From Oceaniglobus roseus (GTDB lineage Bacteria; Pseudomonadota; Alphaproteobacteria; Rhodobacterales; Rhodobacteraceae), in contig NZ_PNOS01000035.1 in the NCBI RefSeq assembly GCF_002869745.1, forward strand, positions 1 to 53,570: a DNA stretch of 53,570 nucleotides. Direction: 5' to 3'. Of this stretch, positions 1 through 7,816 are shown piece by piece; the stretch's first letter is position 1; each line of letters starts with the position of its first letter. Position numbers and translations under genes: made by a program. A model generated the notes under the pieces. The model had not been told where the DNA came from. It did not search any database and saw only the letters and a list, made by a program, of their open reading frames with translations.

Positions 1-119
1 GTCAGGCGCGCGGGGCGCGGCCCGTCGTCGAGCAGCGCCATGCGGCCCCGCTTGCGGCGCAGCCCGTGCAGCGCCAGGGTCCGCCCGAGACGGGCACGCA
101 ACAGAAGATCTTGCCGCAT
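1..119 (-). CDS. 5' end of an unidentified protein (runs off the window)
   Basis: Minus-strand reading frame from an ATG at 119, open for 39 codons to the window edge. A good Shine-Dalgarno (GGAG, 7 nt before the ATG) precedes it and third positions are almost all G or C after the first few codons, as in the neighbouring real genes. The translated start (MRQDLLLRARLGRTLALHG...) is basic and leucine-rich. I do not recognise the family; too little is present to assign function. It is divergent from parE. Seen directly: frame, start, ribosome site. Inference: that it is a gene. Confidence 0.4.
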   Translation of the reverse strand, partial: MRQDLLLRARLGRTLALHGLRRKRGRMALLDDGPRPARL

Positions 120-366
120 GGGATCGCTCCAGCCTGCCGCACCCGTCGGCGGCGCAACAGAGGGTGCCGCGGGCGCCGGGCAATTTCATGGCGCAGCGTG
201 GGAAGTTTGTGGGCCCGGGCGCACAGAGTGCGAGGAGCCCCGACGCCCGCGGCATCCACGCCACCGCCGCCTCACCCCATGATCCGACCGGTTCCCGCGA
301 CCGCGCCGGGACCAGGGCGCACGGCGCGGCACCTCCCATCTTTGCTTTCCAAATATCCCGGGGGGT

Positions 367-386
367 CCGGGGGGCTGGCCCCCCGG
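367..386. repeat. GC-rich perfect hairpin upstream of parE
   Basis: Eight-base arms CCGGGGGG and CCCCCCGG separated by CTGG, embedded in a run of G and C (361-391) just after an AT-richer stretch (tttccaaatatccc). It lies in the roughly 385 bases between the partial gene at the left edge and parE. It has no T-tract, so a terminator is uncertain; it could be a dispersed palindrome or a leader element of parE mRNA. I see no clear sigma-70 promoter in the rest of this stretch. Confidence 0.4.
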
Positions 387-504
387 TCCCGGCCTCTCCG
401 CCGCCACCGAAGCCCTGACCCTGCGCGACCGCGGCACCTCGCGCCTTTCCTCACCCCGCCAAACCTGCCATTCTGCCGCCCAATCAGAACAGCAGGTGAG
501 CAGC

Positions 505-2463
505 ATGGCCGAAGATCTTCTTTCCGGAGCCGGTGAACCCGTCTACGACGCCTCCTCCATCGAGGTGCTCGAAGGGCTCGAGCCGGTCCGCAAGCGCCCC
601 GGGATGTACATCGGCGGCACGGACGAACGCGCCCTGCACCACCTCGTGGCCGAGGTGCTGGACAACTCGATGGACGAGGCGGTGGCGGGCCACGCGAACC
701 GGATCGAGGTGGAGCTGCACGCGGACTACTCCATCACCGTCCGCGACAACGGCCGCGGCATCCCGGTGGACCCGCACCCGAAGTTCCCCGACAAGTCGGC
801 GCTGGAGGTGATCCTCTGCACGCTGCACGCGGGCGGCAAGTTCTCGGGCAAGGCCTACCAGACCTCGGGGGGCCTGCACGGCGTGGGCGCCTCGGTGGTG
901 AACGCGCTGTCGGATTCCATGATCGTACAGGTCGCCCGCAACCGCGAGCTCTACGAGCAGCGCTTCTCCCGCGGCATCCCCCTCGGCCCGGTCGAGAAGA
1001 TCGGCGCCGCGCCGAACCGCCGCGGCACCACCGTGACCTTCCACGCGGACGAGCAGATCTTCCACGCCCACCGCTTCAAGCCCGCGCGGCTGTTCAAGTC
1101 GATCCGCTCCAAGGCCTACCTGTTCTCGGGGGTCGAGATCCGCTGGAAATCCGCCATCGACGACGGCGAGACGCCGGTCGAGGCGACGTTCCACTTCCCC
1201 GGCGGCCTTGCCGATTACCTGAACGAGACGCTGAACGGCGCCGTCACCTATTCCGACCGCCCCTTCGCGGGCAAGGTCAGCTTCGAGGAGAAGTTCGGAC
1301 AGCCCGGCTCGGTCGAATGGGCGATCAACTGGACCCCCGTGCGCGACGGCTTCACCCAGTCCTACTGCAACACCGTGCCGACGCCCGAGGGCGGCACCCA
1401 CGAGTCGGGCTTCTGGGCCGCGGTGCTGAAGGGCATCCGCGCCTATGGCGAGCTGATCTCCAACCGCAAGGCCAAGGACATCACGCGGGAGGACCTGCTG
1501 TCGGGCGGCTGCGCCCTGGTCTCGTGCTTCATCCGCGAGCCGGAGTTCGTGGGCCAGACGAAGGACCGGCTGGCGACCACCGAGGCGGGCCGCCTGGTGG
1601 AAGGCGCGGTGCGCGACCACTTCGACAACTGGCTGGCGGCGGACACCAAGGCGGCGGGGGCGATCCTCGATTTCCTGGTGCTGCGCGCCGAGGAGCGGAT
1701 GCGGCGGCGGCAGGAGAAGGAGACGCAGCGGAAGTCGGCGACGAAGAAGCTGCGCCTGCCCGGCAAGCTGACGGACTGCACCTCGAAGGACCGCGCGGGG
1801 ACCGAGCTGTTCATCGTCGAGGGCGATTCCGCCGGCGGCTCGGCCAAGGGCGCGCGGCGGCGGGAGACCCAGGCGCTGCTGCCGCTGAAGGGCAAGATCC
1901 TGAACGTGCTGGGGTCGGCGTCGTCCAAGCTGGGGTCGAACGCCGAGATTTCGGACCTCTGCGAGGCGCTGGGCGTCGGGATGGGGACGAAGTTCAACGT
2001 CGAGGACCTGCGCTACGAGAAGGTCATCATCATGACCGACGCGGATGTCGACGGGGCGCATATCGCATCGCTGCTGATGACGTTCTTCTTCACCCAGATG
2101 CGGCCGCTGATCGACCGGGGGCATCTTTATCTGGCCTGTCCGCCGCTGTTCCGGCTGACCCAGGGGGCGAAGCGGGTCTATTGCCTGGACGAGATGGAGA
2201 AGGAGATGTGGCTGCAGAAGGGCCTGGGCGGCAAGGGCAAGATCGACGTCTCGCGGTTCAAGGGGCTGGGCGAGATGGACGCCAAGGACCTGAAGGAGAC
2301 GACCATGGACCCCGATACGCGGAAGCTGATCCGGGTGACGGTGGACGAGGACATGCCCGGCGAGACGGGGGACCTGGTGGAGCGGCTGATGGGCAAGAAG
2401 CCGGAGCTGCGGTTCCAGTATATCAGCGAGAATGCGCGGTTTGTGGAGGAGTTGGATGTGTAA
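505..2463 (+). CDS. parE: DNA topoisomerase IV subunit B (ParE)
   Basis: ATPase subunit of topoisomerase IV, which decatenates daughter chromosomes together with ParC. GHKL ATPase signatures are present: VLEGLEPVRKRPGMYIGGTD, EVLDNSMDEA, DNGRGIPV and GGLHGVGASVVNALS. The TOPRIM region follows (ELFIVEGDSAGGSAK, IIMTDADVDGAHI), then the GyrB/ParE C-terminal part (SRFKGLGEMDAKDL). Shorter than GyrB, as expected for ParE. A GTG at 496 is in frame, but AGGTG (494-498) is the ribosome site for the ATG at 505, so I start there (652 residues). Stands alone; the next gene is in a base-composition island. Confidence 0.95.
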   Translation: MAEDLLSGAGEPVYDASSIEVLEGLEPVRKRPGMYIGGTDERALHHLVAEVLDNSMDEAVAGHANRIEVELHADYSITVRDNGRGIPVDPHPKFPDKSALEVILCTLHAGGKFSGKAYQTSGGLHGVGASVVNALSDSMIVQVARNRELYEQRFSRGIPLGPVEKIGAAPNRRGTTVTFHADEQIFHAHRFKPARLFKSIRSKAYLFSGVEIRWKSAIDDGETPVEATFHFPGGLADYLNETLNGAVTYSDRPFAGKVSFEEKFGQPGSVEWAINWTPVRDGFTQSYCNTVPTPEGGTHESGFWAAVLKGIRAYGELISNRKAKDITREDLLSGGCALVSCFIREPEFVGQTKDRLATTEAGRLVEGAVRDHFDNWLAADTKAAGAILDFLVLRAEERMRRRQEKETQRKSATKKLRLPGKLTDCTSKDRAGTELFIVEGDSAGGSAKGARRRETQALLPLKGKILNVLGSASSKLGSNAEISDLCEALGVGMGTKFNVEDLRYEKVIIMTDADVDGAHIASLLMTFFFTQMRPLIDRGHLYLACPPLFRLTQGAKRVYCLDEMEKEMWLQKGLGGKGKIDVSRFKGLGEMDAKDLKETTMDPDTRKLIRVTVDEDMPGETGDLVERLMGKKPELRFQYISENARFVEELDV

Positions 2464-2557
2464 TGCAGCAAGAACCAAGAGAAGGCAATTTGGGCGCGCG
2501 TTTTGCACTTATGCTGGGAGTGCTGCCTTGGAAAAACATTGCGAGCGCAATTGAGAA

Positions 2558-2716
2558 ATGCTGGAAGCGTTTGACATTCATACGGTCACATTCTGCGCAT
2601 TCGTAATAATTTATCTTTCATTATCCTTGCTTCTGTTGACTTTCGATCAGGATTTCAGGGATGATTTTATTGACACAATCATACTCAGAGTTCCTCTTCG
2701 AAACATTCTGTTTTGA
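2558..2716 (+). CDS. 52-residue membrane protein, diverged paralog of the gene at 2838-3074
   Basis: ATG at 2558 to TGA at 2716, 52 codons, with a weak purine-rich site (TTGAGAA). One strongly hydrophobic segment at about residues 9-28, then an acidic stretch (FDQDFRDDFID). Aligned without gaps over 44 residues with the minus-strand protein at 2838-3074, about 19 positions are identical, including D6, H8, the aromatic/Ala core FxAF, Y19, S21, and the string DFR.D.ID.I.LR. That conservation in an otherwise non-obvious frame is the reason to call it. It lacks the second hydrophobic segment of its partner, so it may be a shortened copy. Function unknown. Confidence 0.6.
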   Translation: MLEAFDIHTVTFCAFVIIYLSLSLLLLTFDQDFRDDFIDTIILRVPLRNILF

Positions 2717-2837
2717 TACAAAATCTGCACTTCGGATGTGAATCCACCCCGTGCGAAAAAAGTCCGAGGTCAATATTAACTATGTAGCCTACCGCTCGAC
2801 TTCCAAGACCAGGTGGCCGCAGTAAATCTTCCAAAGT

Positions 2838-3074
2838 TTACTCCCCAACAAAGGATAGGAGAAGTGCGCTTGCTACAAAAAGAAGAATTGATGATGAAAT
2901 GAAAATTGGATGTCGCCTCTGGAATTTTGAGCCAAAAGAATCTCTAAGCGTGATTACGTCTATCACATCTTTTCTGAAATCCTCTCTTAATATGATTAAA
3001 AGCACGAAGGACGAAATATAGAGCACGCAGAATGCCACAAATATGGCCATATGAAGGTCGACCAAGTTGAACAC
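2838..3074 (-). CDS. small two-segment membrane protein, unknown function
   Basis: 78 residues in AT-rich DNA. Hydrophobic segment at about residues 9-29, a charged loop (REDFRKDVIDVITLRD, then basic FQRRH), and a second hydrophobic segment at about residues 57-76. Probably an inner-membrane protein with two passes. It converges on the homologous 52-residue gene at 2558-2716. The base composition is far more AT-rich than the flanking chromosome, suggesting acquisition. I do not recognise the family. Confidence 0.6.
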   Translation of the reverse strand: MFNLVDLHMAIFVAFCVLYISSFVLLIILREDFRKDVIDVITLRDSFGSKFQRRHPIFISSSILLFVASALLLSFVGE

Positions 3075-3117
3075 TTTCTTAGAGCCTATACATTGCTACA
3101 GTTGCAACTATAGTTCC

Positions 3118-3136
3118 GTCGCGCAATGTGCGCGAC
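3118..3136. repeat. perfect 8-bp inverted repeat
   Basis: GTCGCGCA, loop ATG, TGCGCGAC: a perfect stem in AT-rich surroundings, just upstream of the minus-strand gene that starts at 3074. Immediately to its left is a near-palindrome centred on AGTTGCAACT (about 3097-3114). Could be a terminator-like stem or an operator; no T-tract follows. The rest of 3075-3385 holds only a REP-like element and no convincing gene. Confidence 0.4.
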
Positions 3137-3186
3137 AAATATTTCTTGGTGAGGCGCTATGTATCGACCGAGCGGAATCTGCTCAG

Positions 3187-3220
3187 CAAGCGTAGCGTGG
3201 GGTTCCGCCCCACCAACGCC
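3187..3220 (+). repeat. REP-like palindrome, copy 1
   Basis: Starts AAGCGTAG and contains the stem GTGGGG/CCCCAC (3197-3202 and 3208-3213) with loop TTCCG, then CAACGCC. A related element in the same orientation begins at 3592 (AAGCGTAG..GGG..CCCCACCATCGCC). A third, shorter relative is at 3821. The two best copies bracket the small gene at 3386-3586. Confidence 0.5.
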
Positions 3221-3385
3221 GGGCGGCCAAAGATTGCACCTTGCCTTAGCGGCCCTCGATACTTACCATTAACCGCGTCGCGCATCCACACCGGAGAGTA
3301 TCGAGCGATAAATGCGCTAGCTGAAGCCCGTGACGAATGTGAAAATAGTCAAACTCGGAGTGCTGGTTAAAAGGATTGGGCGACT

Positions 3386-3586
3386 ATGCAAGATAAAATG
3401 AAGGCAGCAATTTTTGGAGTGCTTGTTAGCCTCGGTTGCGCATTGGTTTCTTGGCTGCTCCTGCAGATCGATAGCCCTAGAACTGAGCGGCTCTTGGCTT
3501 TGTTTTATCTAAGCATCTGTATGGCTGTATGGTTTTTTCTTCGACATGTCCTTTGGGAAGTAATTCGGAAATTTTTTGATAGATGA
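3386..3586 (+). CDS. small two-pass membrane protein, unknown function
   Basis: 66 residues, ATG preceded by AAGGA 10 nt upstream. Hydrophobic segments at about residues 7-27 (AAIFGVLVSLGCALVSWLLL) and 36-55, with a basic tail (RHVLWEVIRKFFDR). Lies inside the AT-rich patch after parE and is flanked by direct copies of a REP-like palindrome. No recognisable family. Most likely an integral membrane protein; nothing nearby indicates its job. Confidence 0.5.
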   Translation: MQDKMKAAIFGVLVSLGCALVSWLLLQIDSPRTERLLALFYLSICMAVWFFLRHVLWEVIRKFFDR

Positions 3587-3591
3587 TAACC

Positions 3592-3680
3592 AAGCGTAGG
3601 GTTGGGTTTCACCCCACCATCGCCCGATTACCGATCATTGCGTCTCGCGTCGGTAGGGTGAACGCCCTTCTACCCAAGAC
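3592..3680 (+). repeat. REP-like palindromes, copy 2
   Basis: AAGCGTAGGGTTGGGTTTCACCCC... repeats the copy-1 layout in the same orientation about 405 bases downstream. It is followed at 3652-3675 by a second stem-like unit (GGTAGGG..CCCTTCTACC). It starts right after the stop codon of the 66-residue gene. Confidence 0.5.
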
Positions 3681-3820
3681 CGCAACCCACGCACAGAGGG
3701 CAGTGCCCGGCCGCCGGGTGGGCGAGAAGCGCCCGCTCGGGGGGGGCGGTCGGGCGCTGCCCGGCGTGGCCGCCGGGCGGCTCGGGGTTCAACGTTCCGC
3801 ACCGATGCCCGCCCAGCGCG

Positions 3821-3843
3821 GTAGGGTGGGCCTCCGCCCAAAG
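3821..3843. repeat. REP-like palindrome, copy 3 (partial)
   Basis: GTAGGGTGGGCCTCCGCCCA: the stem TGGGC/GCCCA (3827-3831 and 3836-3840) plus the GTAGGGT prefix shared with copy 2. It sits downstream of the universal stress protein gene on the minus strand, so it could also end that transcript. The stretch 3681-3820 is very GC-rich and shows no gene. Confidence 0.4.
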
Positions 3844-3878
3844 ATCCAGCCGACCTGCTGTCGACCGCCCCGCGACCC

Positions 3879-4295
3879 CTACCGCACGATGAACACCGAC
3901 ACGTCCGCCTTCGACGCCATCTTCCCCCCGTGGGACGGCCAGATCGCGTCGGCGACGTTCGGGACGTGGGAGGCCATCACCACGAGGTCGGCGCCGAGGT
4001 CGCGGGTGGCGTCGTGGAGGATGTCGTCGATCTCCACCGCCGGGTCGTGGGCGACGTAGCTTTTCGAGCCGACCGCCGCGTCCAGCCCCTCGGCCTGGCG
4101 CTCGGCGAACCCGGCGAGCTTGCGGTCGAACTCCTCGGGGGAATGCGCCACCCGTCCCGGCAGTTCGGAGGTCACGGCGACGAAGGTCAGCTTCGCGCCG
4201 GACTGCCGGGCGAGGTCCTTCGCCGTGTCGATCGCCTTGCCCAGCCGGTCCGCATGTTCGAGATCGACGGGCACCATGATGTGGTCATAGGTCAT
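3879..4295 (-). CDS. universal stress protein family (UspA-like), single domain
   Basis: 138 residues from the ATG at 4295, chosen because GGGAG stands 5 nt upstream; a longer frame to 4343 has no ribosome site. Begins with the typical Usp strand (MTYDHIMVPVDLEHADRL) and has the later strand LGADLVVMASH. The family's nucleotide loop G-x2-G-x9-G-(S/T) is not present; the equivalent region reads SHVPNVADAIWPSHGGK. It may therefore belong to the non-ATP-binding Usp subgroup. Cytoplasmic. Monocistronic by position. Confidence 0.85.
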   Translation of the reverse strand: MTYDHIMVPVDLEHADRLGKAIDTAKDLARQSGAKLTFVAVTSELPGRVAHSPEEFDRKLAGFAERQAEGLDAAVGSKSYVAHDPAVEIDDILHDATRDLGADLVVMASHVPNVADAIWPSHGGKMASKADVSVFIVR

Positions 4296-4475
4296 CGGGT
4301 CTCCCTTTCTCTTTCTCAGCTCCAGAGTTCGTCCTGCGGGCACGGGGATTCCCTGCGCCCACGGGGACTCAACACATCCTCCCCCCGATCCGGTCCGACT
4401 CCTCCGCGGGATCAGGTCCGCCCGGGCCCCTTCGCGGCCCTGCGACCGGTGCCGCTGCCGCGCCTCGGCGCCTTC

Positions 4476-4877
4476 CTACCGCTGCACCGACTCGAGGTAG
4501 TCGACCAGCGCCACCAGTTGCGCGGGGGTCGGCGTCATCCGCCCGTCCCCGGTGTCGACGCCGACATAGTCGCCTTGGGCCAGCAGGTCGCCGAACACGG
4601 GCATGTGGGTGTGCGGGTCGGTGCGGCGGTGATAGCCGTCGATGATGCCCATGACCTTCAGCCGCGGGAAGGTGCCGGCGTTCCGCGCCGCCAGCAGGGT
4701 CAGGTCGGGCGCCCGCTGGCCCATGCCCGCCCGCGCGGGACCGCCGCCCCGCGCGTCGGCGCCGTGGCAGGCGGCGCAGACCGCGTTGAAGAAGCCGCGC
4801 CCCGTCTCCTCGGGCGGCGGCGCACAGGCGGCGAGGCTCAGGGCGGCGAGGAGGGCGAGCGGGCGGGTGCAGGACAT
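4476..4877 (-). CDS. cytochrome c, predicted lipoprotein
   Basis: 133 residues; start at 4877 with GGAGG 4 nt upstream. A short lipoprotein signal (LAALSLAAC, lipobox LAAC at residue 18) precedes a class I cytochrome c domain: haem attachment motif CAACH at about residues 33-37, and a candidate Met ligand in THMPVFGD. C-terminal helix TPAQLVALVDYLESVQR is the usual cytochrome c end. Probably membrane-anchored on the periplasmic side, transferring electrons to or from a partner not in this window. No oxidase or dehydrogenase gene is adjacent. Confidence 0.88.
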   Translation of the reverse strand: MSCTRPLALLAALSLAACAPPPEETGRGFFNAVCAACHGADARGGGPARAGMGQRAPDLTLLAARNAGTFPRLKVMGIIDGYHRRTDPHTHMPVFGDLLAQGDYVGVDTGDGRMTPTPAQLVALVDYLESVQR

Positions 4878-4987
4878 GGGGCCTCCGGGATCGGGTTTCG
4901 ACCATCCTGCCCCCGTCGCGCAGGGGAGACATTGATCCAGATCATGCCACCCTGCCCCGGGGCGCAGGATGGGTGATATCACCCATC

Positions 4988-5425
4988 CTACCGGACCACG
5001 GTGATCCTGGTCCCCTTCATCCCCACCTGCTGCACCATCGCGAAGAGCTTCTTCGCGTTGCCCGTCGACAGCCGCACGCAGCCGGCCGAGGCGGGGCGGC
5101 CCAGCCGCTTGACCTGGTTGGTGCCGTGGATCGCATAGTTGCCGCGGAAGAAGATGGAATACGGCATCGGCGCGTTGTCGTAGAGCGAGGAGTAATGCGT
5201 TTTCTTCAGCGCCTGGGGCCGGAAGGTGCCGGTCGGCGTGACCTTGCCCTTGCGCGCGGTCGAAACGGGCCAGTCGCCGACCACCTTACCGTCCCGCTTC
5301 ACCACCATGCGCTGCTGGGAGATGTCGACCCGCACCTCCAGCGGGGCCGCGGCCAGGGGCGCGGCAAGGGCCAGGGAAATCAGCAGGGCGAAAAGCGGGG
5401 CCATCCGGCGGGTCATGAAATGCAT
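4988..5425 (-). CDS. L,D-transpeptidase (YkuD domain)
   Basis: 145 residues with an N-terminal signal peptide (MAPLFALLISLALAAPLAAA). The YkuD catalytic block is complete: IHGTN followed by SAGCVRL, with the nucleophilic Cys in the latter. Such enzymes make 3-3 peptidoglycan cross-links or attach proteins to peptidoglycan in the periplasm. Two closely spaced ATGs (5425 and 5416) have no strong ribosome site, so the exact start is uncertain; both keep the signal peptide. Compact, little more than signal plus catalytic domain. Confidence 0.9.
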   Translation of the reverse strand: MHFMTRRMAPLFALLISLALAAPLAAAPLEVRVDISQQRMVVKRDGKVVGDWPVSTARKGKVTPTGTFRPQALKKTHYSSLYDNAPMPYSIFFRGNYAIHGTNQVKRLGRPASAGCVRLSTGNAKKLFAMVQQVGMKGTRITVVR

Positions 5426-5623
5426 GGAGAAATGCTGCCAGAGTCGCGGAAGAAATCCACAGGATTCTTGCGCCGACGCAGCCCGGACCGTGAAAAGCCG
5501 GACGGACCGGCCGCTTCCGCCGCCGCGCCCCCCGTTCCCCCGTGTCCCACGTCCCGCACGGCCCCCGCTCCGCCCTCGACGCCGCCCCTACCCAAGCCAC
5601 ATCGGCCCGGCTAACGTCGCGCC

Positions 5624-6295
5624 ATGCGCCTGCTTCTCGTCCTTCTCCTGCTCGCCGCCTGCGGCCGTCCCCTGACCCCGGCCGAGCGGCAGTTCGCCGC
5701 CACCGTGCAGGGCGGCACGCTTGCCAGCGGGCGGGTGAGCGTCACGAAGGGCGCGCTGATCGGCAACGTCATCCACCTGCGTCCCGCCCGCCCCGCGCTC
5801 GCCTGCCGCGAGAAGATCCGCCGCCCCGAAACCGGGACCATCCGCACCTCCACCGCCGCCTTCGTTCTGTTCCAGCACATGTTCGTCGCCCAGCGACTCT
5901 ATCGCGACGACTACCTGCCGCGCTATCCCGAGGAGATGTCGCTGGCCGCGGCGATGCTGCTGGCCCACGAGCTGACCCATGTCTGGCAGTGGCAGAACCG
6001 CAAGGTGACAGGCTACAGCCCGTTCAAGGCGGCGGTCGAGCACAGCGATGCCGACCCCTACCTGTTCGATCTGACGGCGAGAGCCGATTTCCTCGACTAC
6101 GGCTACGAGCAGCAGGGGGGTATCGTGGAGGAATTCGTCTGCTGCCGCGCGCTGGATCCCGAGGGCGCCCGCACCGAGCGGCTCTACGACCTGCTGAAGC
6201 CCTACTTCCCGGGCATCGAGCCCCGCGAAAGCACCCCGCGCGAGGCGATCCGCCTGCCTTGGGACGGTGCCGAAACCCGCGGGATCTGCAGTTGA
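5624..6295 (+). CDS. lipoprotein with HExxH zinc-protease-like motif
   Basis: 223 residues. N-terminal lipoprotein signal with lipobox LAAC at residues 10-13. The middle carries AHELTHVWQWQ, a canonical HExxH zincin motif, and further on YEQQGGIVEEF supplies glutamates that could be the third zinc ligand. No named family recognised; domain-of-unknown-function lipoproteins with this HELTHVWQ motif occur in Rhodobacterales (recollection). Likely in the periplasm, anchored to a membrane. Catalysis is inferred from the motif only. Confidence 0.75.
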   Translation: MRLLLVLLLLAACGRPLTPAERQFAATVQGGTLASGRVSVTKGALIGNVIHLRPARPALACREKIRRPETGTIRTSTAAFVLFQHMFVAQRLYRDDYLPRYPEEMSLAAAMLLAHELTHVWQWQNRKVTGYSPFKAAVEHSDADPYLFDLTARADFLDYGYEQQGGIVEEFVCCRALDPEGARTERLYDLLKPYFPGIEPRESTPREAIRLPWDGAETRGICS

Positions 6296-6341
6296 GCGCG
6301 CCCTACCGCACCGAGTCCGACCAGCAACCCACGGAAACGCC

Positions 6342-6785
6342 ATGACCGACCACCTTCGCCATGCCCTGATCATGCTCGCCTCGGGCATCGGTATCCCGCT
6401 GCTTGCCACGCTGAACGCCCAGCTTGGCGGGCGCATCGCCTCGCCCGTCGCGGCGGCCATCGTGCTGTTCTCGGTGGCGTTCCTCGCCTGCCTGCTGGTC
6501 GGCCTCGTCACCGGGCTCGGCGGGCTGGCGCGGCTGCCGGGGCAGCCCTTGCACCTGTTCGCCGGCGGGCTGTTCGTGGCCTTCTACGTCGTCTCCGTCA
6601 CCTTCATCGCGCCCAAGTTCGGTGTCGGCAACGCGATCTTCTTCGTGCTGATCGGCCAGCTGATCTCGGCCGCGGTGATCGACCAGTTCGGCCTGTTCGG
6701 CGCCCGCCAGCAAAGCCTGACGCTGGCCCGCGGGGCCGGGATCGCGCTGATGGGCCTCGGCGTGCTCCTGACCCAGAAGGTCTAG
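6342..6785 (+). CDS. DMT-type small permease (YdcZ/DUF606 family)
   Basis: 147 residues, almost entirely hydrophobic, with about five membrane segments; typical YdcZ/DUF606 features include GIPLLATLNAQLGGRIASP near the N-terminus and GNAIFFVLIGQLISAAVIDQFG later. Members of the family are small integral membrane proteins of the drug/metabolite transporter clan; substrate unknown. It starts 46 bases after the HExxH lipoprotein gene and may be cotranscribed. Its 3' end overlaps the convergent algL gene by four bases. Confidence 0.85.
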   Translation: MTDHLRHALIMLASGIGIPLLATLNAQLGGRIASPVAAAIVLFSVAFLACLLVGLVTGLGGLARLPGQPLHLFAGGLFVAFYVVSVTFIAPKFGVGNAIFFVLIGQLISAAVIDQFGLFGARQQSLTLARGAGIALMGLGVLLTQKV

Positions 6786-7816
6786 CGCAGGGGCCCCCAG
6801 ATCGCCGTCTGGTCGCCGCCCAGCTTGGAGTGGCTCAGCGGCCGCCAAGGCTCGGCCAGCCTGTCGAGGGCGGGATCGTCGTAGAGCGTCAGGTAAGCCT
6901 CGATCCAGGCGAGGTTGAAGCCCTCGATCTCGTCCGTGCCGTCGAAGAAGGTCTGCACCTCGCCGGTGATGGCGCGGGTCTTCTCGCCGGTGTCGAGGTC
7001 TGACACCGCGAAGCCGACGATGCGCTTCAGCGCCCCGTCGCATTCGCCGGTCAGGTCGAACCCCTGCCGCTTCAGCCGCGCCACGGTCACAACGAGCGGC
7101 GCGATGCTGTGCAGCTGGTAGTGGAGCGCGAAACGGCCGCGGCCCATCTCCTGCGGCAGGCTGCCGTCGGGCGCGGCCTTGCACATGACATAGACGGCGG
7201 ACCAGGCGGACCAGCCCTGGATGATCCTGTCGTCCGCCAGTTCGCCGATGGCGGCGGCGGCCAGTGCCGACCAGGCGCGCAGGTTGCCCTGCGCCGCGCC
7301 GTCGCCGGCCTCCTCCTCCCAGAACGCCATCTGCGCGCGCTGGCGGGTTCTCAGCCAGCCGCGGATGTCGTCGAGATCGCGGTAGAGCGTCGTGAAGGGC
7401 GCGACCTGGAGCGCGGCCAGCCCGAAGGCGGCGAGGCGTGAGCCGATGGTGAGGTTCGAGGTGGTCGAACGCAGGTCGCCCATGGCGTCCTCGCGCGCCC
7501 AGACCGCGATCCGCTTCACCACGCAGTCGGCCACCGCCTGCCGGTCCGAGTCCGGCAGGAACACGCGGTTCGCATCCGCGGTGAGGTCGCGCAGGAAGTC
7601 GTCGATCGGGTCCAGCGCCTCGTCCACCTCGGCATCGGCTTCCGCGTCGAGGGTCGAGGAGTTGCTGCCCTCGGCATAGCGGCTGCCGTAGGCGAGCGAG
7701 AACACCGGCTCGGGCGCCTCGGCGCAGGTGAAGTCCTCGGCCATGGCGGCGCCTCCGGAAAGCAGCAGAAGGCAGGCCGCGCGCGCGGCGTGGCGCAGGG
7801 GGGGCCGTCGGCTCAC
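6782..7816 (-). CDS. algL: AlgL-like alginate lyase homolog, catalytic residues apparently lost
   Basis: 344 residues, GTG start overlapping the algK stop (GTGA). N-terminal signal peptide ending near AAMAEDFTC. The helical (alpha/alpha toroid) alginate lyase family is indicated by YAEGSNSST near residue 48, the WSAW/WSAL helix region and the final ten-gene-operon position. In Pseudomonas AlgL (from memory) catalysis uses His in NNHSYW and Tyr in RALAYHNY; here the aligned segments read GNLRAW (L179 for His) and FALHYQLH (H236 for Tyr). Predicted to have no or altered lyase activity, perhaps a structural subunit of the periplasmic export machine. Confidence 0.72.
   Translation of the reverse strand: MSRRPPLRHAARAACLLLLSGGAAMAEDFTCAEAPEPVFSLAYGSRYAEGSNSSTLDAEADAEVDEALDPIDDFLRDLTADANRVFLPDSDRQAVADCVVKRIAVWAREDAMGDLRSTTSNLTIGSRLAAFGLAALQVAPFTTLYRDLDDIRGWLRTRQRAQMAFWEEEAGDGAAQGNLRAWSALAAAAIGELADDRIIQGWSAWSAVYVMCKAAPDGSLPQEMGRGRFALHYQLHSIAPLVVTVARLKRQGFDLTGECDGALKRIVGFAVSDLDTGEKTRAITGEVQTFFDGTDEIEGFNLAWIEAYLTLYDDPALDRLAEPWRPLSHSKLGGDQTAIWGPLR

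Noticed and set aside
484-2508. 674-codon minus-strand frame opposite parE
   Set aside because: Arg/His/Leu-rich low-complexity translation with no motifs; a mirror of the GC-rich parE codons.
3128-3370. 80-codon plus-strand frame in the AT-rich patch
   Set aside because: Runs through a REP-like palindrome, has no ribosome site and no hydrophobic or conserved pattern.
2464-3880. Whole AT-rich patch as a prophage or integrative element
   Set aside because: No integrase, transposase, tRNA target or clear end repeats; only base composition and small membrane genes support acquisition.
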